64,000 nucleotides of DNA from Acanthaster planci (taxonomy: Eukaryota; Echinodermata; Asteroidea; Valvatida; Acanthasteridae), in the NCBI RefSeq assembly GCF_001949145.1, contig NW_019091404.1, positions 2,669,561-2,733,560 on the forward strand, written 5' to 3'. Made by a program: the position numbers and the translations under genes. The notes beneath the pieces are model-generated. The model made no database searches. It worked only from the letters and a program-made list of their open reading frames with translations, and was not told the origin of the DNA. Every line of letters begins with the position of its first letter. The first letter of the stretch is position 1. This document shows positions 1 through 13,603 of the stretch, one piece after another.

Positions 1-19
1 ACGTGGAGTTCACACTCAC

Positions 20-82
20 CAGTTCTTATCAGAACTACACCTCTTCCGATGGAGATCTATCCACATGGTGTTACCGCCCTCT
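20..82 (-). CDS. Left gene, possible exon 4
   Basis: 63 bp ending AACTG|GTGAGTGTG, a good donor, after a pyrimidine-poor acceptor (CTGAAG). It enters with one base (AG+A gives Arg with exon 3) and leaves two. It encodes EGGNTMWIDLHRKRCSSDKN. The phase fits exon 3, but the weak acceptor and unfamiliar peptide keep this tentative. The gene continues beyond the left edge. Confidence 0.4.
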
Positions 83-475
83 CTTCAGTCTACATGTATC
101 TCCACCATGCAAACCTTCAAGTCTTATCAATGAGATTTTACACAACAGTTCAGTACATGTACATGTATGTAGCAACTGACTAGTGACCGAGCTATATTCA
201 GTGCCCAACTTTGTCTGGACTGATCCCTGTGCTCAAGTGCACCCTCACTGATGACAAGAGAATCTGGGCTGACACTTGATGCTATCAGCGTGTGCAGCAC
301 TCTTGGTGCCCTCAAGAACATGCTGCAGGTCCACGCACATGTACATTCAAATCACGCATACTCTCTGTTATCACTTTAAGAATTTCTGCTAATGAAACCA
401 AGGATTCCTCAAAAGCATCCCAGAGCTCATAAACCTGAAGAAACCATAAGAGATAGGGAGAAACAGTTACAGTTT

Positions 476-665
476 TAGAGGTGGGAGGAAAACCCCAGAA
501 GAATGTTCAGGGTAAAACCCACAGAATCAGGTAAGGACTGATAACCAAATCCACATGTGGACCCCGTCAGGAATTGAACCCCGGCCACAGAGGTGAAAAG
601 CCATGATAGAAGAACTAGGCCAACCTGAGTCCCATAGTGTAAGCGTGTCCAAATATAAGGAAACA
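476..665 (-). mobile_element. tRNA-derived SINE-like element
   Basis: On the minus strand a polymerase III A-box-like TGGCCTAGTTC (about 622-612) is followed about 32 bp later by a B-box-like GGTTCAATTCC (580-570). After that comes a tail containing GGGGTTTTCCTCCCACCTC. Similar B-box plus GGTTTTCCTCCCA tails occur in tRNA-derived SINEs of marine invertebrates (recalled, not searched). The element ends are approximate. Confidence 0.55.
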
Positions 666-3600
666 AGTGTAAGGAGGTTGTCGCTAAGTAATACGTGTCA
701 ACTCCATGGGATGTCGTTGCAAGGTAACAAATTGCTAGCGTTCTTTCAAATATGGATTCCTCATGATAGTTAATGTGCACGTAAATCATCCAACTGTTGT
801 CATGGAAACACAAGTTGATGTATTTCACACCACATGCATTCTCAAAAGAGTTCTTGAACTCAACTTCCTGTAATAAATACTGACAAACTGTCTCCGAGCC
901 AAAAATGATACTAGTCCTTAGAAAGTGACTCCTTTTTCCAGCTATAGAAAAAGGTTTATACATGTAGGGTGATGGCATTTCTGTCAAGCTGGCAACTTAA
1001 CATCTTTCAGCATGTGACGTTACCATGGCAACCCTGATCAAATTGCCATGCAACATGGCCGCAAGCGATCCCATTCCCCGACAGGAGAATTGATCACCAG
1101 TCGTGCTAAATGCAAACCTTGTCTTCAATCACCCACCCCCCCTTCCTGAACTGACCCACAGGATCAGGATAGGGACAATGAATCCCAGAACTGGCGTAAT
1201 TTCATTTGCTGTGAATCATGGGGATCCCGCGGCAATCCATACCAATTAAAGAGATGGGCTCTGGGTAGAAATGCCAACCCTGAGATGGGTAAAATAAACA
1301 CACTTATCTGTGGTGTCTCCAAAATGTGCATTAGAAAAGCACACAGTGTGCAGAATGTTAGGCTCAGCTTCATTTTTCACAGTTCCCTAGTCAGAAATTT
1401 AAGTGCCATAATCTTTATTCACACACCACACTAATCCAGTAAAGTGCAGATTTGCATCGAGTTATTCTACAAAGTTGGCGTCCAGTTTTTCCATGTCCCT
1501 TTAACCTCCAGCAAATGCTTAAAAAATGCTCACGGATGCTCTGCAAAAGACATGTGCAATCGAGAATGTACACACGGAAGATTGTGGCTTAGTCAAACCA
1601 GCTCCTTAAATTTCTTGCTCATGCGAAGCCTACCGATGCACATACATATACGCACATGTACGTGTACACTGTTATCTGGTTGCCATGCGCTGTAGAAGCA
1701 GGAGACATCTAATCTTCGATCTATCTGGGGCTTAGAGAAAGACAGTGTTGAAACGACAATCTCCGGTTTCCAAGCATGACAAACACCGTTCCTCCTCTGG
1801 ACACCATTCCTGTCAATCTTCCCACACTTCTTATGATTTTCCATAGCTAATGCCAAGGAAACCTGGGTACAGAGGCTAAGTAAACGCATACAGTGAGTTG
1901 TCAGTTGTCAGAACAGTTTTTGAAAAGCAGGATGTGTCAATAACAATGTTTCACTCTCCTAACACCTGTACTCATCTGGATATCATCAGAGGGATACATC
2001 AAAAGAAGCAACTTTTCTTGTGTCATTTATTCAGTAAACAAAATATTTGTTCAGATTAAGGATTCTGATGTGTAACAAAGAGAGATCCATTCACACTTTT
2101 TCTTATCTCGTTATTTTTCCACTGGTATGAATCAACCCAAAGACAAGCTTTCTTTAAAACATTGGAAATGGAACTTACATTCCTTTTTCAAGTTATCCAT
2201 GTATATCAACCACATCACCACTGGACATATAACTCACTGAATTAATTCTTTGTATGTTAATTTGAAAAGTGCTTCTTCCTTCTTTATTGACTCCATGGAA
2301 ATAAACACTGATTAAATGTTACTAATACAAAAGTTCATTTAATCACACACCAAGATCAACAGGATCTGGGTTGTTTGCTCACTAGTTTTTGAGTTAGCAC
2401 TCCTAAGTATGCAGCCTCACATAATCTGAGAGATCTTTGAATGGGACAGATGACACGTTCCTACAATCATCTCTCTTGATCCAATTACAGCCCCGGGTAC
2501 AAATACATGGACATCAATTTGCACCAGACCCGACTGTCAGGAACACAGAGAGGCAACACTGAGAGCTCTCATCAAACACGGGAGCATTCACAAGTTCTTG
2601 TCATCGTCTGAAGACGTCTGGTTCCTGGCATTTCAACGGGAGGTCGGAGGGTCCTGGAGCGATTAGCAATTGCAACATAACGCGAGGAATACATGGCAAT
2701 TTGGTCAGGTAACATGCTTGTGGAGTCAACTTTTTTGAAGTGAAGGGGTGGAAGGATAGAAAGACCGGAGCATTGAGGAAGCACATTTAAACACATGTCC
2801 TGGATGACGCTAGCAAAGATGTTTTCCTGGCTGAAATTTCTTTGGGGGGGGGATGTGATTAACCTTCATGATCAAACTGCACTCTGGAAGCAATTACAGA
2901 AAAAAGTTCTGGCCAATGGTCTTTAATACATGATGTATACCACTAACGTCAGACCTCCAACTTTTCTGATTTGTATCTTAGGTTACTGTAGCCAGCAAAG
3001 GGTTTGGAACAGGTTTTGTATTACGTAATATACCACAGCATCATATTGAGGCAAATTTCTTCAAATGTTCCTTGGCACACTTGATTTGGACAGCATTCAT
3101 TGGCAGTGTGTGCTAAAGGCATTCTGAGAGCCCAAGAGAAACTTCAGAAGAAAATAATCCCCTCAAAAAACAACTGAGGAAGAAAACAGAAAGAAAAAGA
3201 AGAAGTAACTGAAACAAAATATGTTGTCAAAGGCCAAAATGCTTCAATCTCATGGCGCATCCCACTTTCAAAGTCAGCAATCTCAGTCACATTGGCCATT
3301 TTTTTTACTTTTCTTTTAAAAAGCAAACTCAGTATCTACACCTAAGTATAATTTTACAGAAAAACTACCCCATTTTTGACACAATCGCAATCCTCCTTGC
3401 TAGTGCTTATTCACGTGTCCTACTCCTTTAGTCAAGCCCCTCCAGCACTGAAGTACAATGTATAAACTGGACTCATTTCAACAGCAAAAAAAAAACAGTG
3501 CGGCAACCCTAAACCCTACATAAACATTCCTCAGCTCCTCTTCAAGGTGCAAGCTACCTAGTCAACAGCCCTCATCTCCTATCACCATTGCATTCATATC

Positions 3601-5129
3601 CACTTGTGCTGGAGGTCTTTTTTTTTTTTCTTCAACCCCCCCCTCCACCACACAACATGCCAGCCAGCCAGCCCCTCTCGGCATCCACAGAGCATGAGCC
3701 AGTTGGGGGGGGGTTATGAGAGTCAAGACCCACACAGGAGAGAATCTGGTCGCTCTGACCTTCACAGGGTCTGGGTTCAAGGGTGGCATCCTGTGGCTCT
3801 TTGGGGGGCCCCTGGGAGCGAGGATGAGGCAGAGCTGAAGACACAGAGCAGGGGGTCCATAATGTTCCTCTTTTACCAAATGGCATGACTTTTCCCGAGC
3901 TGTGTGGGCTTAGCATCTTCACCTACACAACCATTACATCTTCAACCAATCATTATTTGGTGCATGCACACCGAGAACTTGATTTGGTATGAAATGCACC
4001 AATCCCTTCTCAGCACTTTCTGGAGGTTAACTCAAATTTAAATCCACGATTTACGAGCAGTTCAGGACTTGCATCTTCATTTTACATGTGTATGGGATTT
4101 GAAGCTGCGATTTGAACACAGAACAAAGCAGTACTACCGTACTGGGAGTAACCTCAGTGCTATAAAGTCTCCATAGCCAGAGAGAGTTGGATCCACAGAC
4201 AATTTAGGAGTCCAGTCAAACATAAAATATGGCATGCTGAAAACAATATAAAACACTAACATAAAAACCATCTGCAGCTCGGATATGTACATGTACATTT
4301 GTGTACAGAAATACACTGTTTCAATGGAGTAAAAGTAAGTTGATAACACACTGATGCAGGAAGTAAACGGTCCAATGCAGACACACAAAGCTTATGTTCA
4401 ACATCAGTTCATTTTTAAGCCATCTGTATGATTGTAGGCAAACATTGATTCGCCCATTGCATTTCACTGTAGGCAATGAGTCAGCACTCCAGTAATATCT
4501 CTCAACCATGGCACTGCATTTTTCTTTTTCCTGGAATTTTAAATTGGACTATCTGTTTTAAGAGAGGGGCTGAAACTCTAAGGTACCTGAAGTACACCGT
4601 GCACGTGTCTGTGTTCGTGTAGAAATTAGAAAATATTTTGTGATAGGAAACTGGTAAAAAAACTGGTAAAAAAAAAAAAGAAACAAGATGTATGCAATTG
4701 ATGGCCAAGGTTTGAACTTGAAGGGCATGATTGCACTCATTCAATATGATTTTAATGGTAAATTTTTTCAAGGTTCTGCAAAACACAAATGGGCCAGTCT
4801 TCACTGTTAATCATGTTAGCACCTCAGCTAAATGTGATCTGGCGCATGTCCCCGTGGCAACCAGCATTGATCAAGGCCTGGGCAAACCCCCGACAGTGCA
4901 TATACATGTACATGTACGCACACCTATGTATCACCTATAGGAAATCACCACTCAGAATTATTTGCTTAACTCCGTCTTAACTGACGCCGATAGGCTAATT
5001 AGTATGCCAGGGACCACGAAAATCAATTCCCACTGACAGTCGGTTGGACAGATAGCTTATATGAATGCAGAAGGGTCGATGTAGTGTTCCGCAGGCTACA
5101 TGAAGGTACATTACTAGCCATCCATGGTT

Positions 5130-5164
5130 GCTACATATTCCTAGGAGCTACATATTCCTAGGAG
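5130..5164. repeat. Tandem 17-bp duplication
   Basis: Two adjacent exact copies of a 17-bp unit containing the palindrome CCTAGG. Confidence 0.7.
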
Positions 5165-7524
5165 CGTCCGGGTGTTATCGTACTGATTGGGGAAATTTAT
5201 TCAGCAAAAGAAAAATGGACTGAACCTAGCTTTTTGCAATAAATTTCGGTTAGCTCGTCATTTCTTCTGATTAACATAACTTGCCTACTTTTTAGTAAGC
5301 AAGCAATTATTAGACAAGCCAAGCAATTATCAAGCAAAAATCCAATACTTTTATGAGCAACAAAGTATTGTTTTAAATCTTCCAAATAATTGAAGGCATG
5401 GATAGAAAAAAACAAAAACACATTTGATTTTACAAACTCACACAAATCAACAAGGTGCACAGTTTGAACCAAAAAATGTGAAAGACAGCTCCAAGAAGCA
5501 CACAAAAAACTCCTCCAGGATACCCTCAACACACCCTTCACAAGATTCGGCACGGGAAGTAGCCAAGAACAAGCAAACAGAACAGAAAGAATCATGAATC
5601 AATCTGAGAACATGTCAATGTCATGGCTTGTCTCATGCCCCTTTAATGCATAATCTCGGCCAGGGAATTTACAATGAATGAGAGATAACACCCTGGCAAG
5701 AAATTAAGTTATCGTGTGACTTTTCTGTTTTGCCAGGGCCTGATCAATTGAATTACAGAAAAAACAAGATTACTGGGAGGCGTGCATTGCTGAGGACTCA
5801 TAATTGAAGACGGTGAAATTCAGTTTATCCAATGGAAAATACTTTCTTAAACCCAATCCATCTCCAAATATGCAACTTCATGTAACGGACAGGGGCAGAT
5901 ATCCTTCGACCCTTGGACGTATACTTTATAAAATGAAATACATAATACTGTTCGTTCACTTGAGAAAGAAAGATAAATTTTGATAAACTCGGCACCTTCA
6001 AAGTGAAACTTGTATATTATGCATGTGTATGTCTCACTGTGCCTCAAAAGCTAATTAACATCTCTCATTCCAAAACAAAAACAAAACTAAACAAAAAAGA
6101 AAAAAGAGAAGAAATTAAGTTTGAAAAAACAGCCCAATGACAGAATGCCCCTGTCCAGATTAGATTTAAATCCAGATCATTAATTAGTCAACCGGAATTT
6201 CCGTGCAAGGATTCAGAACCCTTCCTTATTAGAGGACTATACGGTGCATGTACGTACACGTAATTGGTTGCACAACCACTGATCACAGCTCCTCGTAAAA
6301 TACATGTAATTGATGGGGAAAGCTGATGTAAACACCACTTTGGGATCCTTCAGAGTTTAGCTTGGAGGCTTTCATGGGCACTGCAAATAATCTCACTGAC
6401 GCAGTAATGTCATAAAAGCTTCCTGTTCCTGACATTACATGCCACTCGTCATTTATACATGGACTACATGGTACATGTAGATCAGGACACAGCTCAGTTG
6501 TGGTCTTTTTTAAAAAATTGGGAAAAAGCCTGGCATGGTTTTTTTTCAGAAAGTACATGTACATGTAGGTCCCTAATCAGTTACAAAGGCTATGCTTTAC
6601 TTCATAAATAATTTCTGTCACTTGTGAAAATAGAGAAAAATGGACAGACTGTAGCTTCATATGAGAAAAGTGAAATTCTGCCTTGACAAGTTCTCAAGCC
6701 CAGCAGTTACTACTCCGGTGCTGCGTCAAGCATGCACAAATATCCACTTAGATAGAGCAAGTGCACTATGCTGAAGAACAAGTCGGAATATCCAGTCTCT
6801 CACTGTCATGGATCCAAATATTGTTAAGATAATAGTACAAACATCGTACAGTGCATTACAGCTTGAGAACATGCCTGTACTAACTGATCACCAAAGTCAA
6901 AATAAAGGTTTGCAATAGGGAATACTGCAGAACCAAGACTGATAATCAATGCGTTCATGTCTTGGTTGGGTCAGGCAAGACTGAAAACATCAGTGACAAC
7001 TACAGGAGTTCTCTCCGAGGGCCGAAACAGCTTGGTTTAATCGAAAACATTCTAACAACCAAATTGGCACGTTTGGCAGGTCAGCACAACGTGTGGTGTC
7101 GAGGGGCTAGTCGGAGAAGAAGAACACATGTCCAGCACAGAACATCTGTCGGTCATTTTATTAGTACCTAACGCAGCGTGAGCGGCAGATATCTGGCAAC
7201 TTAAGCTGAGGGTAATTTGTCTAACAACATCACAACATCACCAGGAGACAACAGCAAGATCACAGGCCACTTTGAGCTGTTTATGTTGCAGTGCACCATC
7301 CAGTGGTTGAAAATGGCCAATTTTCAATGTCATGGTCAACTTTCGACAAAATTTTATCCAAGAGAATAATCACTCCATTACTGATCATTTGCCTATGGTA
7401 TCATGGGTGTCGCCAGGGTTTTGTTTTTAGGTGGGAGGCCACTTTTTTCCAAATATTTTCTGAGGGAAGGGGTACGGTACTCATCAGCTACAAACTGAAA
7501 AACCATTCACAGTGGGAGGGGGCC

Positions 7525-7888
7525 AATAAGCCTTTCGTGTGTTAAATGTGAATAAAATCTGGTACACTGAGTTCTTTAAATTCATGTGAGCATAACAAAT
7601 AGAATTCTCCATACCAAAACCAATGTTATATCTCCTGATTCTGGACAAGCTTTTGTTTATATGTAGTTACATAAGAGACACCTTGCAACAATCCACTGTT
7701 CTCAATGGATAAGAAGGGCACAAAGGAACCAGCCCAGAGATGGTGGTCACTATGCAAAAGTTTGCCCCGAATCACAAGGTATAGCAACACTGTCTTTAGT
7801 CTGGGGAATTCAAATTATTATGTTTATGTGCAATCAGATAGCTCAGTGTACCAGATTTTATTCAAAGTTAACTCACAAATGGCTTATT
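7525..7888. mobile_element. Long-arm palindromic MITE, copy 1
   Basis: The two ends are inverted repeats of about 140 bp: AATAAGCC at the left matches GGCTTATT at the right. The match continues through TGAATAAAATCTGGTACACTG, GAATTC and GGCAAGCTTTT-like blocks with scattered mismatches. It has no coding capacity. A clear target-site duplication was not found. Copy 2 is at 14527-14884. Confidence 0.8.
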
Positions 7889-8383
7889 GTCAGGTTTTTT
7901 TCCGGTACAGAGGTGATTTTCATCCTGCATCTCTTCTTTTCATTTCTTTCACTTTTCTCCTTTGACTTCTCAATCTCAAATTGTTGCAGGAGGAGAGGAC
8001 TTGGGGAGTGAGCAGGTGATGCCAAGGAATGGTAGCACAAGAACAGGAAAACATTTTGAATCCTCACAAACAGAATAAGACAAAGGGGATGTAATTGTGG
8101 CACAATATTACGCATAAAAAACTAGTGGAGTTCTTGATGTTTGTGAAAAATGAATACTCATTGGGAATGTCTTCTGCAGAGGAGGACATTTTGTGAACCA
8201 GGCTTTGTACAACCAGTGACAAATGTTTTATACTGTGGTTGTTATCAAAGACAAAATACACTCACACACTCAAACTTCACTTGTCTTCATTCCAAATTTT
8301 AAGACAAATAACATTTTCTTAAAATTTGGATGGCATATATTATACACTGTACGTATGGAAGTAAAAAAACCTGAGCTACTCAC

Positions 8384-8432
8384 CTATTTTCGACGTCTTG
8401 GATGTCAAAGCCTAATTGTTCAGCTAAAGTTC
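8384..8432 (-). CDS. Left gene, exon 3 (49 bp)
   Basis: A very strong acceptor (T-rich run ending TTCTTGCAG) and donor (AATAG|GTGAGT) bracket 49 bp. Only one of three frames is open. It enters with two bases (G+GA gives Gly with exon 2) and leaves two. It encodes TLAEQLGFDIQDVEN, a helical continuation after the ubiquitin-like domain. Sole frame, sole phase and splice signals all fit exon 2. Confidence 0.65.
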
Positions 8433-8708
8433 CTGCAAGAAAAATAAGAACTTTTTGTATAAAACACGAGATATGACATGGCACATACCCAAGGGGTGGG
8501 TGTGCTTAAAATCAGTGCAGGATCACAAATTTACTGAGCTTTATTCGGTGACTTAATTCACACTGTACACGTTGGTAACCTGCTGTCTCTACAGGGAGAA
8601 ATTCAACACCTGAAATGTGGAGCCAAGGCCCTCAAACCAATAACTATTTGGGCCAGTGAACTCTCAGGTCAGTGAACTTTGTACAACAGCGCACACCCCA
8701 ACAGATTT

Positions 8709-8868
8709 TCAAAGTGGGGGGGGGGGTCATTTATTAGACCATCAAACATCAGCCATTACAAGACCTTCCAAAAGTGGGGGGATAGCATTACCCTTAGGTC
8801 AAAAAAGTGGGGGGGGAGAGAGACCCGTCGCCCCCCTGGCACCCCAGCTTCTGCCACCAGTGCTGTAG
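8709..8868. repeat. G-run repeat (AAAGTGGGG units)
   Basis: Three AAAGTG-plus-G-run units (runs of about 11, 6 and 8 G) occur at 8713, 8771 and 8803. A C-rich CGCCCCCCTGGCACCCC follows. It looks like part of a dispersed repeat; no coding role is supported. Confidence 0.5.
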
Positions 8869-9516
8869 TGATTCCCTTTCTGATCAGCATCCTGATTTTT
8901 AGATCTCACTTTGAGTTCTGACTGATGGCATTTGATTTCTGAGATGTCTGACGGGAACCAGTTTCACAGTGATATTTCATGCTTTTCTTAAAAAAGAAAA
9001 GAAAAGCATCAATTTTTAAATGACACTCTGGCTTACAAGATATTTTCATCCAATACCAAAATCCTGCAAGCAATATCCATGTCAAAGAATTAACCTTCAA
9101 TCCATTTCCATCATGTCCTTCAATAAACAAATGTACACAAAAGAATCAGGAAAAAAGTTACCAGCAAAAGTATTAAATCCACATCTGCTTCAAACTCTAA
9201 TTTATTCAACTACTTGAAAGCACTTGACAACCAAGTAACTGAGGAACCAGTTAGAATAGCCTTGGCATTGTTGTCGTCAACAGACATCAGCACATATTGG
9301 GCAATATTCCACAGTTCAATATTAAATTCAACAGAGCGTTTCTTAATATCAGGATGAATACTGGGGTATGCTGCATGCATAGATGAAGCATAAGTTTGGG
9401 TATGTTGGTGTAGGTACTCTACAAGTGCATGTACAACACTGTACATGTACATTGTGTGATTATTTTTTTAATAAACCTTCTTAAAACTGAGCCATATCTA
9501 ACCTAGAACATAGGAA

Positions 9517-9678
9517 GAAATTAGGGTTCCATTTTTTCATGTTCCTGTTACATCTGACACATGAATTTGTAACCTCAGAAGACATTTTGTAATTTGCAAG
9601 AGTAAAGAATTAATGCAAATAACTAAGGTCAGATGTAACAGGGACACGAAAATGTCACACTTTAGGACCCCTAATTTC
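9517..9678. mobile_element. Foldback (MITE-like) element
   Basis: GAAATTAGGG at the left is matched by CCCTAATTTC at the right, and the arms share CTGTTACATCTGAC in inverted orientation. The arms are about 45-50 bp with one internal gap. No open frame and no obvious target duplication. Confidence 0.65.
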
Positions 9679-10764
9679 GGGAATTACCCGGACAGAATCA
9701 GAACAGGAAGACTAGAATCTCCTGCAAAGTATTTAAGTTTGATCTGACAAAAATTGCTCATTTCAATATATTCATTTTGTTATTCTATAAATTTGCGGAT
9801 TAGCTCAACAAGTGATTTAGTCCACCAAAGTGAACACATTGATCCTCATCCAGTGATTTGTGGATGAGGTTTCAGGGAACCAATAGTGAGCTGAATAATT
9901 CATCAACGGAGTTGAACACCAACTGAAAATTTGTTCAAGTATCAAGCAGCACCATGTTAACTACTAGCCTACATGTATGTGCAAAAATTGAGGCCTAGCC
10001 ACATCGCCAGTATTCTCAAAGAAATTATCTTGCTGATTTGCGGATAAGAATTCAAGGAGCATGTTGATATCTACTGCAGGGTACATTTATATGTAAATTC
10101 CAAATGACTGTGTCAAGTGGAAATTATCACGCTTAATTAATCCCCAAACTTCTTCCTCCGGAAAAAAATGTATGTAGATTCTATTCAAGTAGATTGAACT
10201 TACATCAGTGGGTGAGCAATAGTGGATCAGCATGTTGAATCCCCAATCAACATGCTAAAGCAAACCGTGAATTAACAACAAAAGTGCTGATGAAAAGTCA
10301 AATCCTTGAATCTCTTGTGTGTGACATCTGTAGTGAGGCCTCGCTTTGACCGGCGACAGATGCTGTGAAGTACCTGCCAACTGGTTTGAAATGTGTCTGC
10401 CCTGCAAGTTCGATTTCCCACTCCATAAATCAAGGATGACAGGGGCACAAACTTGGGTTTAAGGTTCCAAATAGCCTCTGATTGAAAGCTTTCAAGGGCC
10501 AGGCCAGTCCAACCAGAGACTCAAAAACAAGGAAGGGGAAATGTTTTTGTCAGAAGAATGAAAGAAGCATCTAACCCCACTGTTACACCAGCATAAATGT
10601 ACAGGTACCGTGAATCTTCAATGTTTGTCCAGCATGACTCTTGACAATTCCAGTCATCACCCACAAAAACAAAAACAAAACCCAAGAGAGATCCTCATTA
10701 GTCTGTCAGTAGACAGTTAAATGTAATGACAGAGTGGATACAGTAGGAAGATTTTTTTATCTCC

Positions 10765-10860
10765 TTTCCCCGTAGGTGGCCCAGGTTTGAATCCAACACA
10801 AGCTGGCATTCGACACGGTGGTTTTCCCGCCACCTCTACACAAAATGTTTCTTGATCTTT
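10765..10860 (+). mobile_element. SINE-like fragment
   Basis: A B-box-like GGTTTGAATCC (10784-10794) is followed by GGTGGTTTTCCCGCCACCTC, a diverged version of the tail of the element at 476-665. No convincing A box was seen, so this is a partial or decayed copy. Confidence 0.4.
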
Positions 10861-12061
10861 GGTAGTAACACTTTGTACAGCACTTTCTAGCTCTGGTCAA
10901 AACGAGAATGATTAAATTCTACAGGCAGATCTAAATACCAATATGAAGACTTGCTGACTTGATTAAACCCTCCTTCATATGCTGACCCTCTGGGCACATT
11001 TCTCTCTACCGATGTTTGCCAAGCACTCCAGCTGACCAGTAATTTTGTCAAAAACGGACGTGTCAAAGATGAGGGGAGAGCAAACACAGAGCAACTGTAC
11101 ATGCCAAACACTGTCAAAATTCAATCTAGACTTGATGGCACTGTATTTAGATAATCATGCAAAAAGGGCAGCGATCAAGGTACAGGGCGTTAATTTTTGT
11201 AAAATGGTACATTCAGGGATGACACAAATGCATCCATAGCTGACTCCCCCTAAGCCTATACCTTGCCCCTCCCAAAAGGTAGCAGCTAACAAAAAAATAA
11301 ATAAATTGGCAAAGACAATGAATTAAATTAAATAAAATACCAGATGGGTGTGTGAATAGGGTGAAAATGCTCCATGATATCACAGCGAATTATATAAATA
11401 GAGTAGATGATGTCACTGCCAATATGAACAAGTGTGATCACAATAAGAGGTCTAGTCATACATGTATGACAACCATATGTCTTTGAGGTTTTCCCCACTG
11501 TAATCTTAATCAGGATAGGTGGTATATTAAGGGTTCTATGAAATAAGCCAATTTAAATGGAATTAATGTTGTGCTGTACGGGTTAGCTTAACTGTTTTCT
11601 ATCTACAGTATAGAGGCAAAGGGTTTAACCTGTATCCAGCATATTTTGTATATGAGAACCTACTGAGGTCAAATGGAATGCATTTGATGAGCAAATCTGA
11701 TATTCACAATGGAGAGCATCCAAGAAACTGTAGCCCTGTTCAGGTTTTTATTTCATCGGTTTGAAATTTCAGAGAGCTGTGTGCCTACACTGATCAACCT
11801 CTGAGAAAACTACAGAAATAATTAACAATCAAAAATTAGTCTACAAAATGGGGAATTTTGGGATTTAGTAACAAAAAAAACTAGGTTTGGGTAATGGCTG
11901 GTTTCAATATTACATGTACTTATGAGTGTATTATTGTTCATTAAAAGTTAAAATGTTCTATGAGTCTACAAGTAGGCCCTAGTTTGGCAATTTTTGTCTT
12001 AATAAGCCAACAGTTTAATGATTTTTCTACTCAATAAAGAACATTTTGTTAAGCACTACAT

Positions 12062-12292
12062 GGCCGTTTCCAATACTCAACTTTGGCTCCGTCTCAGGCT
12101 TCAACTGTTTTTTTTTACTAGCTGACTTTGAAGCTGTAAGCGCACTAATTAGTCTAATAGTGCCACAGAGCATCAAAGAAGATGCAAGAGAGCAAAAACT
12201 TACAGTAATCCAATTTGATTTAAACGCTTCAGGCCCACAATCAGGGGATTGGTTTCGGAGACAAAGCCCAAGTTGAGTATTGGAAAACGGCC
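12062..12292. mobile_element. Foldback (MITE-like) element with nested palindrome
   Basis: Terminal inverted repeats of about 40 bp start GGCCGTTTCCAATACTCAAC and are mirrored at the right end with one inserted base. The centre holds a second inverted repeat around GCACTAATTAGTCTAATAGTGC. It has no coding capacity. Confidence 0.7.
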
Positions 12293-13374
12293 TATGTGAG
12301 AGGCCATTTTATCCCATAAAGAAGGCTCTTCTTAAGCCCTTCTTTCCCCATAAAACCAGACCAGTGATCTGAAATTCTCAATTTGCTTGTTAGCATGGCA
12401 AAGTTCCCTGCAAATTTACTACTCATCCACAATACAGCAGAAAAGGTTATGGTTCCACATGCTTTCTTTACGTTTACTTTCAATTTTATTGGCTTATAAA
12501 GTAAAGGGTAACATCTTACCCACTCTCCCTTATGAGTCATTTCAATCAAAAGATAACTGCACTTGACTTGTAGTGGTCGTGGCATCAATGTTTCAGTGAT
12601 GGTTGTTTGATAAGAGGAGGGACCTTCCTCTGTCACACCCTGTTAACATCCTTTCAATGGCATTTTAAAATGAGTACAGATTTTGTACCTACAATGTACG
12701 TACAAATGCACATGTCCTAAAAAAAAAATCAACGTCATTGGCACAGGTTTCTGCCAAGTCTTTCTGGCCCACTTGGCCAGGATTCCACCTATTCTGGTTT
12801 GTCAGAGTTGGCATAAATTGAATATCTGTCAGCTAGGATCAGAAACTTGGCTGATCAAGTGGTTATATCTGCCAACTAGGCACAGGCAGCGGATGACAAC
12901 TTGTTGGCTATACAGCTTCTTGAGAACAAATTACAGAATAGAGATGCTTTCATAAAACATCTTGTAAAAATTTTGCGCAGTCCTCAAACACTTAAATGGC
13001 ACGTGATAGTCACAAATCCTATCCTGTTCTTGGATGACTGTTAGAAACTTCACAATTCACTTCGTTGTATTTTGTTATTAAAAAAGGTGGGTCAGATTAT
13101 ACGGACAAGTTTTTGGAATATCTTTTAACTTTGTGAAATTTGAACAAACTTTCACTACAAATTATCATTAATAAGAAAAGATTTGAGATATTTAACGAAA
13201 TAATGTAACAAAAAAGAATCAGCCGCAAATGACAAATTCAGAATTGTTCAAAAGATCTAGTTAAGATGTCACAGAATACATTTTCCAGTGAGATTTGTAT
13301 GCATCATACTTGATGTTATTTCATGCAAGGTTACTGACTTTCTTCCAATACATGTATATGGTGGTATGTAAATA

Positions 13375-13603
13375 TATTCCTCAAGAAAGTTAAGGACCAC
13401 TTCTGGACTTGTAATTTTTTTCCAAGCAATGAGTGGGGTCTAGTTCTTTAATTTTTTTTTTTTGGTCTAGATGGTATTCTCATTGGAATGAAAAATTTTA
13501 ACAATTCAGGACAGTTGTATTGGGGTATTTTCAGCACTAAAATATCTCATATAAAAGAAGTATACACAAAATAAAAAGTGGTCCTTAACTTTTTTGAGTA
13601 GCG
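13375..13603. mobile_element. mariner/Tc1-type non-autonomous MITE
   Basis: The ends carry CTCAAGAAAGTTAAGGACCA on the left and its near reverse complement on the right. TA dinucleotides flank both ends (13373-13374 and 13604-13605). A TA target and ACTCAAAAAAGTTAAGG-like ends are typical of mariner/Tc1 elements. At 229 bp it cannot encode a transposase. Confidence 0.75.

Larger units (their letters stand above)
83..8383 (-). other. Intron 3 of the left gene, about 8.3 kb
   Basis: It contains a tRNA-derived SINE-like element (476-665) and the first long-arm MITE copy (7525-7888). The rest is AT-rich with A-rich and T-rich runs. It is an intron only if the tentative exon at 20-82 is correct. 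Confidence 0.4.

Noticed and set aside
475-987. 170-codon minus-strand frame
   Set aside because: Its C-terminal half is the SINE-like tail translated; no protein family or start context.
2572-2796. Minus-strand frame with a plausible ending (YVAIANRSRTLRPP)
   Set aside because: No acceptor or donor fitting the left gene's phases and no recognised motif; noted only in case transcripts cover it.
5197-5595. 132-codon minus-strand frame rich in Leu, Phe, Ser and Cys
   Set aside because: Looks membrane-like only because of T-rich composition; no recognisable topology or family.
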